From an uncultured Corynebacterium sp. (GTDB lineage Bacteria > Actinomycetota > Actinomycetes > Mycobacteriales > Mycobacteriaceae), in contig CALTTF010000031.1 in assembly GCA_943908385.1 (NCBI GenBank), positions 1 to 19,471 of the forward strand: DNA of 19,471 bases. Direction: 5' to 3'. The notes under the pieces were generated by a model, which was not told where the DNA came from, did no database searches, and saw only the letters and a list, made by a program, of their open reading frames with translations. Positions within the stretch are counted from its first letter, which is position 1. Every line of letters begins with the position of its first letter. Positions 1 to 7,721 of this stretch are shown in pieces. The position numbers and the translations under genes are program-made.

Positions 1-121
1 TCGCGCCCTTGACGTAGGTCGCGTGGTGCTTGTCGTGGTGCAGCTCCATAATCTCCGCGGAGATGTGCGGCTCGAGTGCGTCGTATGCGTAAGGCAGGTC
101 AGGAAGCTCGTAAACAGCCAT
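1..121 (-). CDS. sodA: Superoxide dismutase (Mn/Fe type), N-terminal part
   Basis: Superoxide dismutase converts superoxide to hydrogen peroxide and oxygen in the cytoplasm. Only the first 40 codons lie in the window; the gene runs off the left edge. The translation starts MAVYELPDLPYAYDALEPHI and continues with a helix containing HHDKHH. This is the standard N-terminus of the Mn/Fe SOD family, and His28 is the expected first metal ligand. A strong ribosome site (AAAGGA) lies eight bases before the ATG. The gene diverges from msrA, another oxidative-damage gene, across a 129-bp gap. SodA next to msrA matches the C. glutamicum arrangement as I recall it. Metal preference cannot be judged from this fragment. 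Confidence 0.95.
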   Translation of the reverse strand, partial: MAVYELPDLPYAYDALEPHISAEIMELHHDKHHATYVKGA

Positions 122-178
122 GATCTGTGTCCTTTCTTCAAATTCGTTCGCGCTTGGTCGAAGCGCCGTACGCGGCCC

Positions 179-184
179 ATGATA
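179..184 (-). promoter_or_regulatory. Candidate -10 box for sodA
   Basis: On the minus strand this reads TATCAT, which fits the corynebacterial TAnnnT pattern. It would start a transcript with a leader of about 50 bases carrying the AAAGGA ribosome site. No convincing -35 is visible. A 10-bp inverted repeat (TCTTCAAATT at 135-144, AATTTGAAGA at 189-198) brackets the box. Prediction by eye only. Confidence 0.35.
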
Positions 185-236
185 GGCAAATTTGAAGATC
201 CCGTCCGAGGCCCTGGGAATTGCCGCGCATGCCCAG

Positions 237-242
237 TAGTTA
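237..242 (+). promoter_or_regulatory. Candidate -10 box for msrA (leaderless)
   Basis: TAGTTA lies eight bases before the ATG at 251, the same spacing seen before several other genes here. The last base is A instead of the usual T, so the match is imperfect. There is no well-placed Shine-Dalgarno for the 251 start, which suits a leaderless transcript. Confidence 0.35.
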
Positions 243-250
243 TGGAGTAC

Positions 251-892
251 ATGGCATTCTTCTTCGGACGCACCCCGCAACTCGTCGACCCCGACCGCGC
301 ACTGCCCGGCCGCAGCGAGCCGGTCTTGCCGCAACCTAAGCCGCACGCCGTGTTGGGCGCCCCTCTCACGGGCCCGTGGCGTGAAGGGCAGAAACGCCTG
401 CTCATCGGCATCGGCTGCTTCTGGGGCGCGGAGAAAATGTACTGGAACATGGACGGCGTGGAGTCCACGTCGGTCGGCTACGGCGGCGGCGTCACGCCCA
501 ACCCGACCTACCGCGAGGTGTGTTCCGGGCAGACGAACCACGTCGAACTCGTCGAGGTCGTCTACGACCCGAATGAAATCAGCCTCAAGGAGATCGTCCG
601 CGCCGCGCTCGAGGCGCACGACCCGACGCAGGGCTTCCGCCAGGGCAACGACGTGGGCACGCAGTACCGCTCCGCGTTCTACACCGACACAGAAGACGAG
701 GCCGAGCTCATCCGCGGGTGGGTCGCGGATTACGGGCAATCGCTTATCGACGCCGGCTACGGCCCCATCACCACCGACGTGCAGTCAGGCGTGTCCTACT
801 ACTTGGCCGAAGATGAGCACCAGCAGTACCTGCACAAGGTGCCCCACGGCTACTGCCCCCACCATTCCACCGGGGTGGCCTGCGGGATCTAA
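251..892 (+). CDS. msrA: Peptide methionine-S-sulfoxide reductase
   Basis: MsrA reduces methionine-S-sulfoxide, free or in damaged proteins, in the cytoplasm. The 213-residue product has the catalytic GCFWG motif with Cys56, then the family blocks GYGGG, VCSGQTNHVE (Cys91) and GNDVGTQYRSAFY. The C-terminal tail carries Cys202 and Cys211. C. glutamicum MsrA is known to use a catalytic Cys56 with two tail cysteines nine residues apart, recycled by mycoredoxin or thioredoxin; the same spacing is seen here. I chose the ATG at 251 because it puts the catalytic cysteine at 56. An ATG at 242 in the same frame is possible, and the frame stays open further upstream. The gene diverges from sodA and meets the downstream hydrolase gene tail to tail, their stop codons overlapping. 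Confidence 0.93.
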   Translation: MAFFFGRTPQLVDPDRALPGRSEPVLPQPKPHAVLGAPLTGPWREGQKRLLIGIGCFWGAEKMYWNMDGVESTSVGYGGGVTPNPTYREVCSGQTNHVELVEVVYDPNEISLKEIVRAALEAHDPTQGFRQGNDVGTQYRSAFYTDTEDEAELIRGWVADYGQSLIDAGYGPITTDVQSGVSYYLAEDEHQQYLHKVPHGYCPHHSTGVACGI

Positions 893-2838
893 GAGTCCGG
901 GAAGGACACCGCCGAACGGTCGAACGCCGCCTGTGCCGATTCCTTCGCCGCGGATGCGGCGGTGGCGCGGATCCGGGTGGAGTCTTTGTGGATCCACTGC
1001 GAGATCTTGTCGATCTCGTCCTGTTCGGCGCCGGCGTCGAGCACCGCATTCCAGTAGGCGACGGTCTCGTCGTGGTACTGGTGGCCGTGCCCGCCCGGCT
1101 GCTGCTGGGAGGTCAATTGGTCGACGCCGACCTGCCAGCCGGTGATGAACGGCACCCACCGCATGTTCTGCAGAACATCGACGTGCTGCGCTTCCGGCGC
1201 CTTCTCGCCGCGCGAGCCCGGCTCGCGCAGCCAGTCCGGCTTGCGGATGAACAGCCACCAGTCCCACCACACCACCGGGTCGGAAGCGTGCTGGGCGAAG
1301 ACAGCGCGGGGGAATTCCCATTCCTGCTCGTAGTCGCTGCCGTCGTAGGTGTGCTCCAGGTGGTCCGGGTGGGCGGTGAAGCGCACGTTCCGGCCGCCGT
1401 CGACGACCGGGAGACGCTCCGGGCTGCCGTGATCGCGGTTCTTGGTCAACTGGATGTGCCGCGCGGTGAATCCCGGCGTGCCGGTGAACACGCCGCCGTC
1501 GACGCGGTCCAGCAGGGCGTCGACGCTCTCGAATGAATCCGCGACACCGTAGGCGCCGAGCGATTCGCCACCGACGTAGAGCCGCGGCCGTTCATCCTCG
1601 GGCATCTCCGCGAGGCGCTCGCGAATCGCCCCGATGAGCACCTGCGAGCTGCGCACGGGAACTTCACGGTCGGAGGCGTACGAATACGCCGAGGGCATGA
1701 ACGAGTACTGCTGCGCCACGATCGCGCAGTCGCCGCGGTTCAGGAATTCGAAGCCGGAGGTGTGGAAGTCATTGATCCACCCCGTTCCCGCCGAGGACAG
1801 CACCGCGATGGCTTTGCGCGACCACGCGTCCGTGCGGTCCATCTCCTGCAGCGCCAATAGCGCCTGCTCCTCCGGGCTGCGGTCCTTCAACCCGATGAAG
1901 ACGCGGATTGGTTCCTTCGCCTCAACTCCGAGGACCTCTTCAAGGTCAGTCTTGCGCGGCCCGCCTGCGACAACGGCGCGGCCCTGGCGGCCCAGGTACT
2001 TCCAGCGCTCCAGCGAATCCGGCGAACCGGAGCGTTCTGGTTCCCGCGGCTTCGTCGCGCCGGGCAGGAATTCGCGGTTCAATTCATCTGCATTGCGGTA
2101 GGCGGCGTTGAGAATCTGGCGCACAACGACCTTGTCGGTGAGCACCGCGCCGAGCGCGCTAAGCCCCAGGATTGCCAACGGCCACGACGCAGCCGGCGGC
2201 ATCCAGCGGCGCAGCTCATTGTTGAAACGGTCGGCCGTGACCTGGATTCCCTCACCTGCGAGCAGGAGTGCGCCGTAGCCGATGGAGCCCAACCCGATTC
2301 CGGCGAGGGTCTGCAGCGGCCCCAGGCGGGTGGGGTCTTCGACGAGGCGCTCGTGCTCGGATCGTCGTAAAGCTGCTGAAAGATATGTGGCGACCGTGAC
2401 TGTGCCCATCGCGAGCTGCACGGGAACCGCCGTCTTGCGGCGCAGCTCGCGCGGATACGTCCAGTTCAGCGCGGTCGCGATCGAGGAAACGAGGTTCGAC
2501 GCGCCGACGCCGACCGAGTGGCCCGCCGCCTGGCAGATCGCGACATTCGCCGTGGTCACCCACCACGGGTGGGGGAGCAGCGACGGCGAGATCGCGCTCC
2601 ACGTCGCGACTTCAGCGCCCAAGATTCCCGTCGCGAAATCATCCGGCAGCCTGCGTAAACCCGACATGCGCACGACGGGCGTGAGGTCCGCCAGCAACTC
2701 GACGGCGTACAGCGGCGCGCGGACCGCGTGGGTGCGGCGCGGCCACAGGCGCTTCACGGTGTCTGTCGCGTCTTCCGCCCACTCCCCGATGCGGGTGCGG
2801 AATGAGCGGAAGGATGCGTCCAGCGGCGTGATTTGCAT
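889..2838 (-). CDS. Membrane-anchored alpha/beta-hydrolase (Abhydrolase_9 family)
   Basis: The 649-residue protein fits the actinobacterial family with an N-terminal membrane domain followed by an alpha/beta-hydrolase domain (Abhydrolase_9, formerly DUF2319). Several hydrophobic segments fill roughly residues 80-260, for example VPVQLAMGTVTVATYLSAAL. The soluble half holds GGESLGAYG with the presumed nucleophile Ser426, preceded by a strand ending in RLYVGG. A substrate is not established for this family; an envelope lipid or ester is a reasonable guess because homologues occur in mycolata. The start is the ATG at 2838. A CACAAT box seven bases upstream would give a leaderless transcript. An in-frame extension to 3057 crosses the glpQ promoter region and lacks family-like sequence. 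The gene ends inside the stop codon of msrA. Confidence 0.8.
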   Translation of the reverse strand: MQITPLDASFRSFRTRIGEWAEDATDTVKRLWPRRTHAVRAPLYAVELLADLTPVVRMSGLRRLPDDFATGILGAEVATWSAISPSLLPHPWWVTTANVAICQAAGHSVGVGASNLVSSIATALNWTYPRELRRKTAVPVQLAMGTVTVATYLSAALRRSEHERLVEDPTRLGPLQTLAGIGLGSIGYGALLLAGEGIQVTADRFNNELRRWMPPAASWPLAILGLSALGAVLTDKVVVRQILNAAYRNADELNREFLPGATKPREPERSGSPDSLERWKYLGRQGRAVVAGGPRKTDLEEVLGVEAKEPIRVFIGLKDRSPEEQALLALQEMDRTDAWSRKAIAVLSSAGTGWINDFHTSGFEFLNRGDCAIVAQQYSFMPSAYSYASDREVPVRSSQVLIGAIRERLAEMPEDERPRLYVGGESLGAYGVADSFESVDALLDRVDGGVFTGTPGFTARHIQLTKNRDHGSPERLPVVDGGRNVRFTAHPDHLEHTYDGSDYEQEWEFPRAVFAQHASDPVVWWDWWLFIRKPDWLREPGSRGEKAPEAQHVDVLQNMRWVPFITGWQVGVDQLTSQQQPGGHGHQYHDETVAYWNAVLDAGAEQDEIDKISQWIHKDSTRIRATAASAAKESAQAAFDRSAVSFPDS

Positions 2839-2954
2839 GCGCCCTATTGTGGCAAAAATCCCCCGTGCGCGCCGATAGTTGCGCCTTAAACCAACTCGAG
2901 GTGAACGGCGCGTTATTTTCGCGTGATACTTCCGTAACCAGGGCCGTCTGGGCT

Positions 2955-2982
2955 TTGGGGTGCGGGGTTCCGGGCCTATGGT
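2955..2982 (+). promoter_or_regulatory. Promoter of glpQ
   Basis: TTGGGG at 2955-2960 and TATGGT at 2977-2982 are separated by 16 bases, a good fit to sigma-A-type corynebacterial promoters. Transcription would begin near 2989, leaving a leader of about 35 bases with a GGGGAG ribosome site at 3007-3012. This is the best two-box promoter in the window. The rest of the 185-bp gap (2839-3023) shows nothing else I can name. Confidence 0.5.
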
Positions 2983-3023
2983 CGAGAACAAATCGCACGC
3001 GTATTTGGGGAGACTCCGCAGGC

Positions 3024-3815
3024 ATGACCATCGCCACCTCCGCCCAGGTTTCGGCACCCAGCACGGCCCCGCTCATCGTCGCTCACCGCGGCGCGTCGGG
3101 CCTCCACCCCGAATCCACCCTCCGCGCATTCGAGGAAGCGCTGAAAATGGACGCCGTGCACGGCATCGAATGCGATGTGCGCCTCACGCGCGACGGCCGC
3201 CTCGTCGTCCACCATGACGCGATGATCAACCGCACCTCCAACGGCGCCGGCCGCATCGCCAAGATGGACCTCGCGGAGCTGCGCCAATTCAATTTCGGCA
3301 CCGCGGACGACCCGCAAGAGCTTTTGCTTCTCGACGATCTGTTGGACCTCCTCCAGGATTACCCCGACAAGCACATCTACATCGAGACGAAGCACCCCAC
3401 CCGGTTCGGCCCCGAGGTAGACGAGCAGACCGTGCGCACCCTCTGGTACCGCGGAATGAAGGAAGACCCGCGCGTGCACCTCATCTCCTTCTCCCACTCC
3501 GCGATGCGCTACTTCACCCACGTCGTGCCGGAGCTGGAGACCTTCTACCTCTTCCGCCTCCGCGAGAAGAAGTGGAACCCCACCAACACGATGCTGTCCC
3601 GCCCCTACGGCGTCGGCCCAGCTCTTTCCCACCTGCGCGGCAAGCCGAAGCTGCTCGGCTACCGCGGCCTGAAGACGTACACATGGACCGTCAACGAGCC
3701 CGACCACATGCGCTGGTGCAGGGACAACGGCGTCAACGTCTTCGCCACCGACAACCCGCACATCGCAGTGGACACATTCCGCGCAGCAAGCGGCACCCCG
3801 GACTCGGGCAAGTGA
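3024..3815 (+). CDS. glpQ: Glycerophosphodiester phosphodiesterase
   Basis: The enzyme hydrolyses glycerophosphodiesters released from phospholipids to sn-glycerol-3-phosphate and an alcohol. The 263-residue protein starts its catalytic domain with IVAHRGASGLHPESTLRAF (His21 is the expected general catalyst). It continues with ECDVRLTRDGRLVVHHD, the metal and second-histidine block, and YIETKHP, and ends with TWTVNEPDHMRWCRDNGVNV; all are standard GDPD family marks. No signal peptide is seen, so a cytoplasmic location is likely. The ATG at 3024 follows GGGGAG by 12 bases. The best match by position is glpQ1 (C. glutamicum glpQ1, M. tuberculosis Rv3842c), close to sodA in both. C. glutamicum glpQ is known as a phosphate-starvation gene; I cannot see a clear PhoR box here. 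Confidence 0.92.
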   Translation: MTIATSAQVSAPSTAPLIVAHRGASGLHPESTLRAFEEALKMDAVHGIECDVRLTRDGRLVVHHDAMINRTSNGAGRIAKMDLAELRQFNFGTADDPQELLLLDDLLDLLQDYPDKHIYIETKHPTRFGPEVDEQTVRTLWYRGMKEDPRVHLISFSHSAMRYFTHVVPELETFYLFRLREKKWNPTNTMLSRPYGVGPALSHLRGKPKLLGYRGLKTYTWTVNEPDHMRWCRDNGVNVFATDNPHIAVDTFRAASGTPDSGK

Positions 3816-3826
3816 CCTGACCACGG

Positions 3827-3832
3827 TAGATT
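3827..3832 (+). promoter_or_regulatory. Candidate -10 box, leaderless start of the DUF5926 gene
   Basis: TAGATT sits seven bases before the ATG at 3840, inside the 24-base gap after glpQ. No ribosome site precedes the ATG, so a separate leaderless transcript is likely in addition to read-through from glpQ. No -35 is recognisable. Confidence 0.5.
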
Positions 3833-3839
3833 TGTCGGC

Positions 3840-4754
3840 ATGGCCAAGAAGAACCGCAAGAAGAAGGAAGTTCTGCCCGAGGGCATGAGCCGCCGCCAGG
3901 CGAAGCTGGCGGCCCGTGCCGCAGAACGCGAAGCACTCCAGAAAGATCCCCGCCCGTACAAGGGCCTCAAAGCCGAGACCGATCTGGTCGCCCTGCAGGA
4001 ATTCTTTCCGTCCGCAGTCGCGAAGGTGGATGTCAAGGGCACCGAGGTCAATATCGTCACCGTGCTGCCCGGTGCCGGCGCCGCCCTGCGCCGCCCGGAG
4101 GAGGACGGTGGTGAGCGCTTTGTCGCCCTCCAGGTGCAGTCCCACTCCCAGAACCCGAACCGCGACCTCGCCTACGCCCTGAACTGGGTGCTCGAGGCCG
4201 AGCCGGGCGCAACCCTGGGCTCCACCGCAGCAGACGGCAACCAGCCGGAGCTGAACACCCTGATCGACGAGTCCGCCGAGCTGGACATCGTCGCCCACGA
4301 CGACTTCAACTGGTGGTTCACCGATTCCGCCGCCGGCAATCCGCAGGTGGCGCAGGCGCTCGCGCGCGCCAACGACGCGGTGCTGCCGTCCGAGGAGATC
4401 AAGGCCGACCTGCCGGGCTCCATCTGGTGGGTCAACCCGGGCGGCGGCAAGGCCCACATCCGCTGGGTCCGCCCCGAGGACGACGAGCGAAAGATGCTCG
4501 ACGCCCTGGCACGTATCGCCGCACGCGGCGAGCTCAACCTCGGCGAGGGCACCAAATTCGCCGGTGCCTTCCGCACCCACGGCCTGCTCGTGCCGGTCTT
4601 CGACCTCGACCCGTCTGTCGCCGCCGACACCTACGGCGACGCACTGAAGAAGGTCAACGAGGCGATCGCGGCCGAATACGACAACGATGCCCAGCTCACC
4701 GCCGATGAGCGCAAGCAGCTGGAGAACATCAAGTCGCGCCAGGTCACCATTTAA
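3840..4754 (+). CDS. DUF5926 family protein
   Basis: This 304-residue protein resembles the actinobacterial DUF5926 family, whose function is not known. It opens with a very basic stretch (MAKKNRKKKEVLPEG, then SRRQAKLAARAAER). A mixed alpha/beta body follows, with phrases such as GERFVALQVQSHSQNPNRDL and IWWVNPGGGKAHIRWVRPED. There is no signal peptide or membrane segment, so it should be cytoplasmic; the lysine-rich start could bind nucleic acid or ribosomes, which is only a guess. It starts 24 bases after glpQ, and the permease starts 17 bases after its stop. It may be co-transcribed with either, though a -10 box lies right before its ATG. Confidence 0.75.
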   Translation: MAKKNRKKKEVLPEGMSRRQAKLAARAAEREALQKDPRPYKGLKAETDLVALQEFFPSAVAKVDVKGTEVNIVTVLPGAGAALRRPEEDGGERFVALQVQSHSQNPNRDLAYALNWVLEAEPGATLGSTAADGNQPELNTLIDESAELDIVAHDDFNWWFTDSAAGNPQVAQALARANDAVLPSEEIKADLPGSIWWVNPGGGKAHIRWVRPEDDERKMLDALARIAARGELNLGEGTKFAGAFRTHGLLVPVFDLDPSVAADTYGDALKKVNEAIAAEYDNDAQLTADERKQLENIKSRQVTI

Positions 4755-4771
4755 GGCCCCGGGGGTCAGTC

Positions 4772-6172
4772 ATGGCTTCTCAGTCAGGGCGCGCCGGTTT
4801 GAGCACGCGCCACCTCAATTTCATCGCGCTCGGATCCGCCATCGGAACCGGCCTGTTCTACGGCTCCGCCGGTGCGATCCAGGCCGCGGGCCCGTCGGTC
4901 CTGCTGGTCTATCTGCTCGGTGGCGCGGTGGTGTACTTCCTGCTCCGCGCGCTCGGCGAGATGTCTGTCCGCCATCCCGTGCGCGGGTCCTTCGCCGAGT
5001 ACACCCGTGCCTACCTGGGCGGCGCTGCCGGCTACCTGACCGGCTGGATGTTCGCCTTCGAGATGGTCATCGTGGCCTTGGCGGATCTCACTGCCATCGG
5101 CATCTACATGGGCTTTTGGTTCCCCGACGTTTCACGATGGGTGTGGATCGTCGCAGCCCTGCTCATTGTCGGCGCCGCCAATGTCGCCAGCGCCAAGGCC
5201 TTCGGTGAGCTGGAATTCTGGTTCACAGTGGTCAAGGTCGGCGCAGTGGTCGCCATGATTCTCGCGGGTGCGGCCGTGCTCGTCTTCGGCCTGTCCACCG
5301 CGGAGACCACCGGCCCGGTGAACCTGGTCAACGACGGCGGTTTCTTCCCCAACGGTTTCACCGGCATGGTCGCCTCCTTCATCCTCGTGCTGTTCGCCTT
5401 CGGCGGCACGGAGATCATCGGCGTGGCCGGCAGCGAGGCAACCGACCCCAAGACGGCCGTGCCGAAGGCCGTGAACACTGTCCCGGTGCGCATCTTGCTG
5501 TTCTACGTGCTGTCCATCCTGGTCATCCTCATGATCAACCCGTGGCGCACGATCACCGGCGATGAATCCCCCTTCGTGCAGATCTTCTCCACTCTCGGCG
5601 TGAACTGGGCCGCCGGCCTGCTGAATTTCGTGGTCATCACCGCGGCCCTGTCCGCCATCAACGCGGACCTCTTCGGCGCCGGCCGTGTGCTCACCGGCCT
5701 GGCGAAACAGCACTTCGCCCCGCGCATCATGGCCCGCACCGTCCGCGATGTCCCCGTCATGACCACAGTGATTCTCCTTCTCGTCATGGTCGTCGGCGTC
5801 ATCGCCAACACGCTGATGCCGGAGCGCATCTTCAGCGTCATCGCCTCTTTGGCAACCTTTGCGACCATCTTCGTGTGGCTGATGATCCTGCTCGCGCACC
5901 TCGCCTCCCGCCGTGCGATGACCGCCGAAGAGGTTGCCTCCCTCGACTACAAGACCCCGCTCTTCCCGTACGGCCAGTACTTCGCCATCTTCTTTATCCT
6001 GTTCACCTTCGGGATCATGGTCTGGCTGCCCGAGTTCCGCGGCGCATTCTTCGTCGGCCTCGCATTCAGCGTGCTTTGCGTGGCGATGTACTACCTCACC
6101 GGCCGCCACAAGCTGCCGAATGAACAACCGGTGGGTGTCGCAGAGGAACCGGCTGCACCGCGCGTCGATTAG
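4772..6172 (+). CDS. Amino-acid permease (APC superfamily, AAT family)
   Basis: The protein (466 residues) is a cytoplasmic-membrane importer of the amino acid-polyamine-organocation superfamily, with about 12 hydrophobic segments. The N-terminus has the family signature FIALGSAIGTGLFYGSAG in the first helix. ALGEMSVRHPVRGSFAEYT follows helix 2, much as in AroP-, CycA- and GabP-type proton-coupled permeases. Later features are FAFGGTEIIGVAGSEATDPK and ALSAINADLFGAGRVLTGLAK. The substrate cannot be read from sequence; aromatic, basic or small neutral amino acids are all possible. The ATG at 4772 has a G-run (GGGGG) six bases upstream as a weak ribosome site and lies 17 bases after the DUF5926 stop, so the two probably share a transcript. 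It ends in front of an inverted-repeat terminator region. Confidence 0.88.
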   Translation: MASQSGRAGLSTRHLNFIALGSAIGTGLFYGSAGAIQAAGPSVLLVYLLGGAVVYFLLRALGEMSVRHPVRGSFAEYTRAYLGGAAGYLTGWMFAFEMVIVALADLTAIGIYMGFWFPDVSRWVWIVAALLIVGAANVASAKAFGELEFWFTVVKVGAVVAMILAGAAVLVFGLSTAETTGPVNLVNDGGFFPNGFTGMVASFILVLFAFGGTEIIGVAGSEATDPKTAVPKAVNTVPVRILLFYVLSILVILMINPWRTITGDESPFVQIFSTLGVNWAAGLLNFVVITAALSAINADLFGAGRVLTGLAKQHFAPRIMARTVRDVPVMTTVILLLVMVVGVIANTLMPERIFSVIASLATFATIFVWLMILLAHLASRRAMTAEEVASLDYKTPLFPYGQYFAIFFILFTFGIMVWLPEFRGAFFVGLAFSVLCVAMYYLTGRHKLPNEQPVGVAEEPAAPRVD

Positions 6173-6190
6173 CTCTTCGCGGGGCTTCCA

Positions 6191-6276
6191 CTAGATGCGT
6201 GTGAAGTCGAAACCCCAGGAGTCACTTGGTTCACATCCCACCTGGGGTTTTCCGAAGCGTTATCAAACGCATCTAG
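6191..6276. repeat. 86-bp nested inverted repeat in a convergent gap
   Basis: CTAGATGCGT (6191-6200) is repeated inverted without mismatch as ACGCATCTAG (6267-6276). Inside lies a second perfect pair, AAACCCCAGG (6210-6219) and CCTGGGGTTT (6241-6250). The layout resembles a miniature element with terminal inverted repeats, or a complex terminator. The gap 6173-6291 lies between the permease and lcpB, which converge. The segment CGAAACCCCAGGA (6208-6220) recurs inverted beyond the other end of lcpB. Confidence 0.6.
6210..6254. terminator. Probable bidirectional rho-independent terminator
   Basis: A 10-bp GC-rich stem (AAACCCCAGG with CCTGGGGTTT) encloses a 21-base loop. It ends in TTTT on the plus strand and TTT on the minus strand. 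It stands between convergent genes, so it can end both the permease and lcpB transcripts. The loop is long for a classical terminator, which lowers confidence. Confidence 0.5.
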
Positions 6277-6291
6277 TCGGCCTGGCGTCGA

Positions 6292-7659
6292 TTAGCGCAA
6301 CCCGGCGAAGAGCTGCTCCGCGGCTGCGTCGTCCCACACGAGGACACTGCCCACCTCGGTGTCGACGAAGCTTCCGATCGGCACCGTTTCCGTGTTCACC
6401 CCGCCGCGCAGTGCGAATGCCATACGTGCGAGGTGCCAGACGTGGTCGCCGTCGCCGACGATGAACATGCTGCTGCCGCGCAGCGCCAGCGGCACGAGGC
6501 GGAACGGGTTGAGCAGCACCGCCGGCGACATGGCCTTCTTCATCAGTGCGCCGACGAATTCGCGCTGCCGCTGCACGCGGTCGAGGTCGCCCATCGCCGT
6601 CGCGCGGGTGCGCACGTAACCCAGCGCCGTTGGGCCGTCCATCTTCTGGCAGCCGGCTTGGATGTTGAGCTGCGCCAACGGGTCGTCGATCGGCTCCTCT
6701 GGGCACAGCTTCACCCCGCCGACCGCGTCGGTGATGCCGGCGAGACCGCCCATACCGATCTCCGCGTAGTGGTCGATGCGCAGGTGCGTTGCGTTTTCCA
6801 CCGTCTCGGCGAGGAGCTTCGGCCCGCCGTACGCGAATGCCGCGTTGACCTTGTCCATGCCGTAGCCCGGAATCTCGACGTACGAGTCGCGCGGGATCGA
6901 CACCAGCGTCGCTTTCCCGCCGTTGGGGATGTGCATGATCATGATCGTGTCCGTGCGGCCGGTGCCGATATCGCCGCCGGTGCCCAGGCGTTCCACGTCT
7001 TTTTCGGTCAGGCCTTCACGCGAGTCCGAACCGACGATGAGCCAGTTCGTGCCCGCGGTATTGGCTACCGGGTTGTCCGGGAATGCATCCACGCGCGTCA
7101 GCCGGGCGTCCACGAAGAGGCCGCCGGCGATGACCAAGACGATCAACAGCGACAGCAGCGTCGGGATGCACCCCGCGCGCGGGCGTGGCACACGTAGTTT
7201 CGGCCGCGCTTTCCGCTTCGGTTGCGGTGCCGGCCGCTCCGCCCGAACGCGCCGTTCCGGCGATAGCTGCAGCTCCGGCTCCCACCGCTCCTCACGCGGG
7301 CGCGACCTGGATGCCCTTCGTTGCTGCTCACTGGACAGCGGCGTGCGCCTCGGCTCGTAGGAGGTCTCCCGCGGCATGTACTGCCGGGGCTGGGACGGCC
7401 TCGATTGCGACGACCTCTGCTGCGACTGCCTCGGCTGCAGAGTCTCCCGCACGGGGCGGTCGCTTCTCTCCGGACGTGCGGTTCGCTCGGGTCGGATCGT
7501 TCGCTCCGGTCTGTCAGTTGGTCGCGGCTGGCTCGCGGACCGCTTCCGGATCGGCCGACCGTACCTATCGATCAGCGGCTTCCCGTCTTTGCCTACGAGG
7601 AAGTCCCCCGGGTTGTCCCGGGGGTCGTTGGAGTGCGGGGTCGTCGACATGGGGTACAT
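6292..7659 (-). CDS. lcpB: LytR-CpsA-Psr (LCP) family cell-wall glycopolymer ligase
   Basis: LCP proteins transfer lipid-linked glycopolymers to peptidoglycan; in corynebacteria and mycobacteria the polymer is arabinogalactan. The 455-residue protein has a long basic cytoplasmic N-terminus, a single membrane segment (about residues 163-183) and an extracytoplasmic LCP domain (about 205-400). The domain shows IVGSDSR, GRTDTIM, VSIPRDSYVEIPGYG, KVNAAFAYGG and YVRTRATAMGDLDRVQRQREF, the conserved Arg/Asp phosphate-binding blocks. Residues 48-71 hold four hexad repeats of the form (T/S)xRPxR. C. glutamicum has LcpA (cg0847) and LcpB (cg3210); position near pheA favours LcpB. I used the ATG at 7659 because a TATAGC box lies eight bases upstream; an ATG at 7650 is the alternative. 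Neither has a clear ribosome site. Confidence 0.87.
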   Translation of the reverse strand: MYPMSTTPHSNDPRDNPGDFLVGKDGKPLIDRYGRPIRKRSASQPRPTDRPERTIRPERTARPERSDRPVRETLQPRQSQQRSSQSRPSQPRQYMPRETSYEPRRTPLSSEQQRRASRSRPREERWEPELQLSPERRVRAERPAPQPKRKARPKLRVPRPRAGCIPTLLSLLIVLVIAGGLFVDARLTRVDAFPDNPVANTAGTNWLIVGSDSREGLTEKDVERLGTGGDIGTGRTDTIMIMHIPNGGKATLVSIPRDSYVEIPGYGMDKVNAAFAYGGPKLLAETVENATHLRIDHYAEIGMGGLAGITDAVGGVKLCPEEPIDDPLAQLNIQAGCQKMDGPTALGYVRTRATAMGDLDRVQRQREFVGALMKKAMSPAVLLNPFRLVPLALRGSSMFIVGDGDHVWHLARMAFALRGGVNTETVPIGSFVDTEVGSVLVWDDAAAEQLFAGLR

Positions 7660-7667
7660 CTTAAACG

Positions 7668-7673
7668 GCTATA
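7668..7673 (-). promoter_or_regulatory. Candidate -10 box for lcpB
   Basis: The minus strand reads TATAGC eight bases before the ATG at 7659, matching the leaderless spacing of neighbouring genes, though the final T is missing. The three palindromes at 7722-7823 lie about 50-155 bases upstream of this box. Confidence 0.3.
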
Positions 7674-7721
7674 CCACGAGTCACAGTATTTAACGGCCGT
7701 AACAGCAGGGAACTCTACGGG

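Noticed and set aside
2976..4580. A 534-codon minus-strand open frame opposite glpQ and the DUF5926 gene
   Set aside because: Shadow of two well-supported plus-strand genes; no recognisable motif and no ribosome site.
6162..6296. The 12-bp direct repeat GCGTCGATTAGC read as a target-site duplication of an insertion
   Set aside because: The copies overlap the coding ends of two unrelated genes and lie outside, not next to, the 10-bp inverted ends; coincidence of similar gene ends is as likely.
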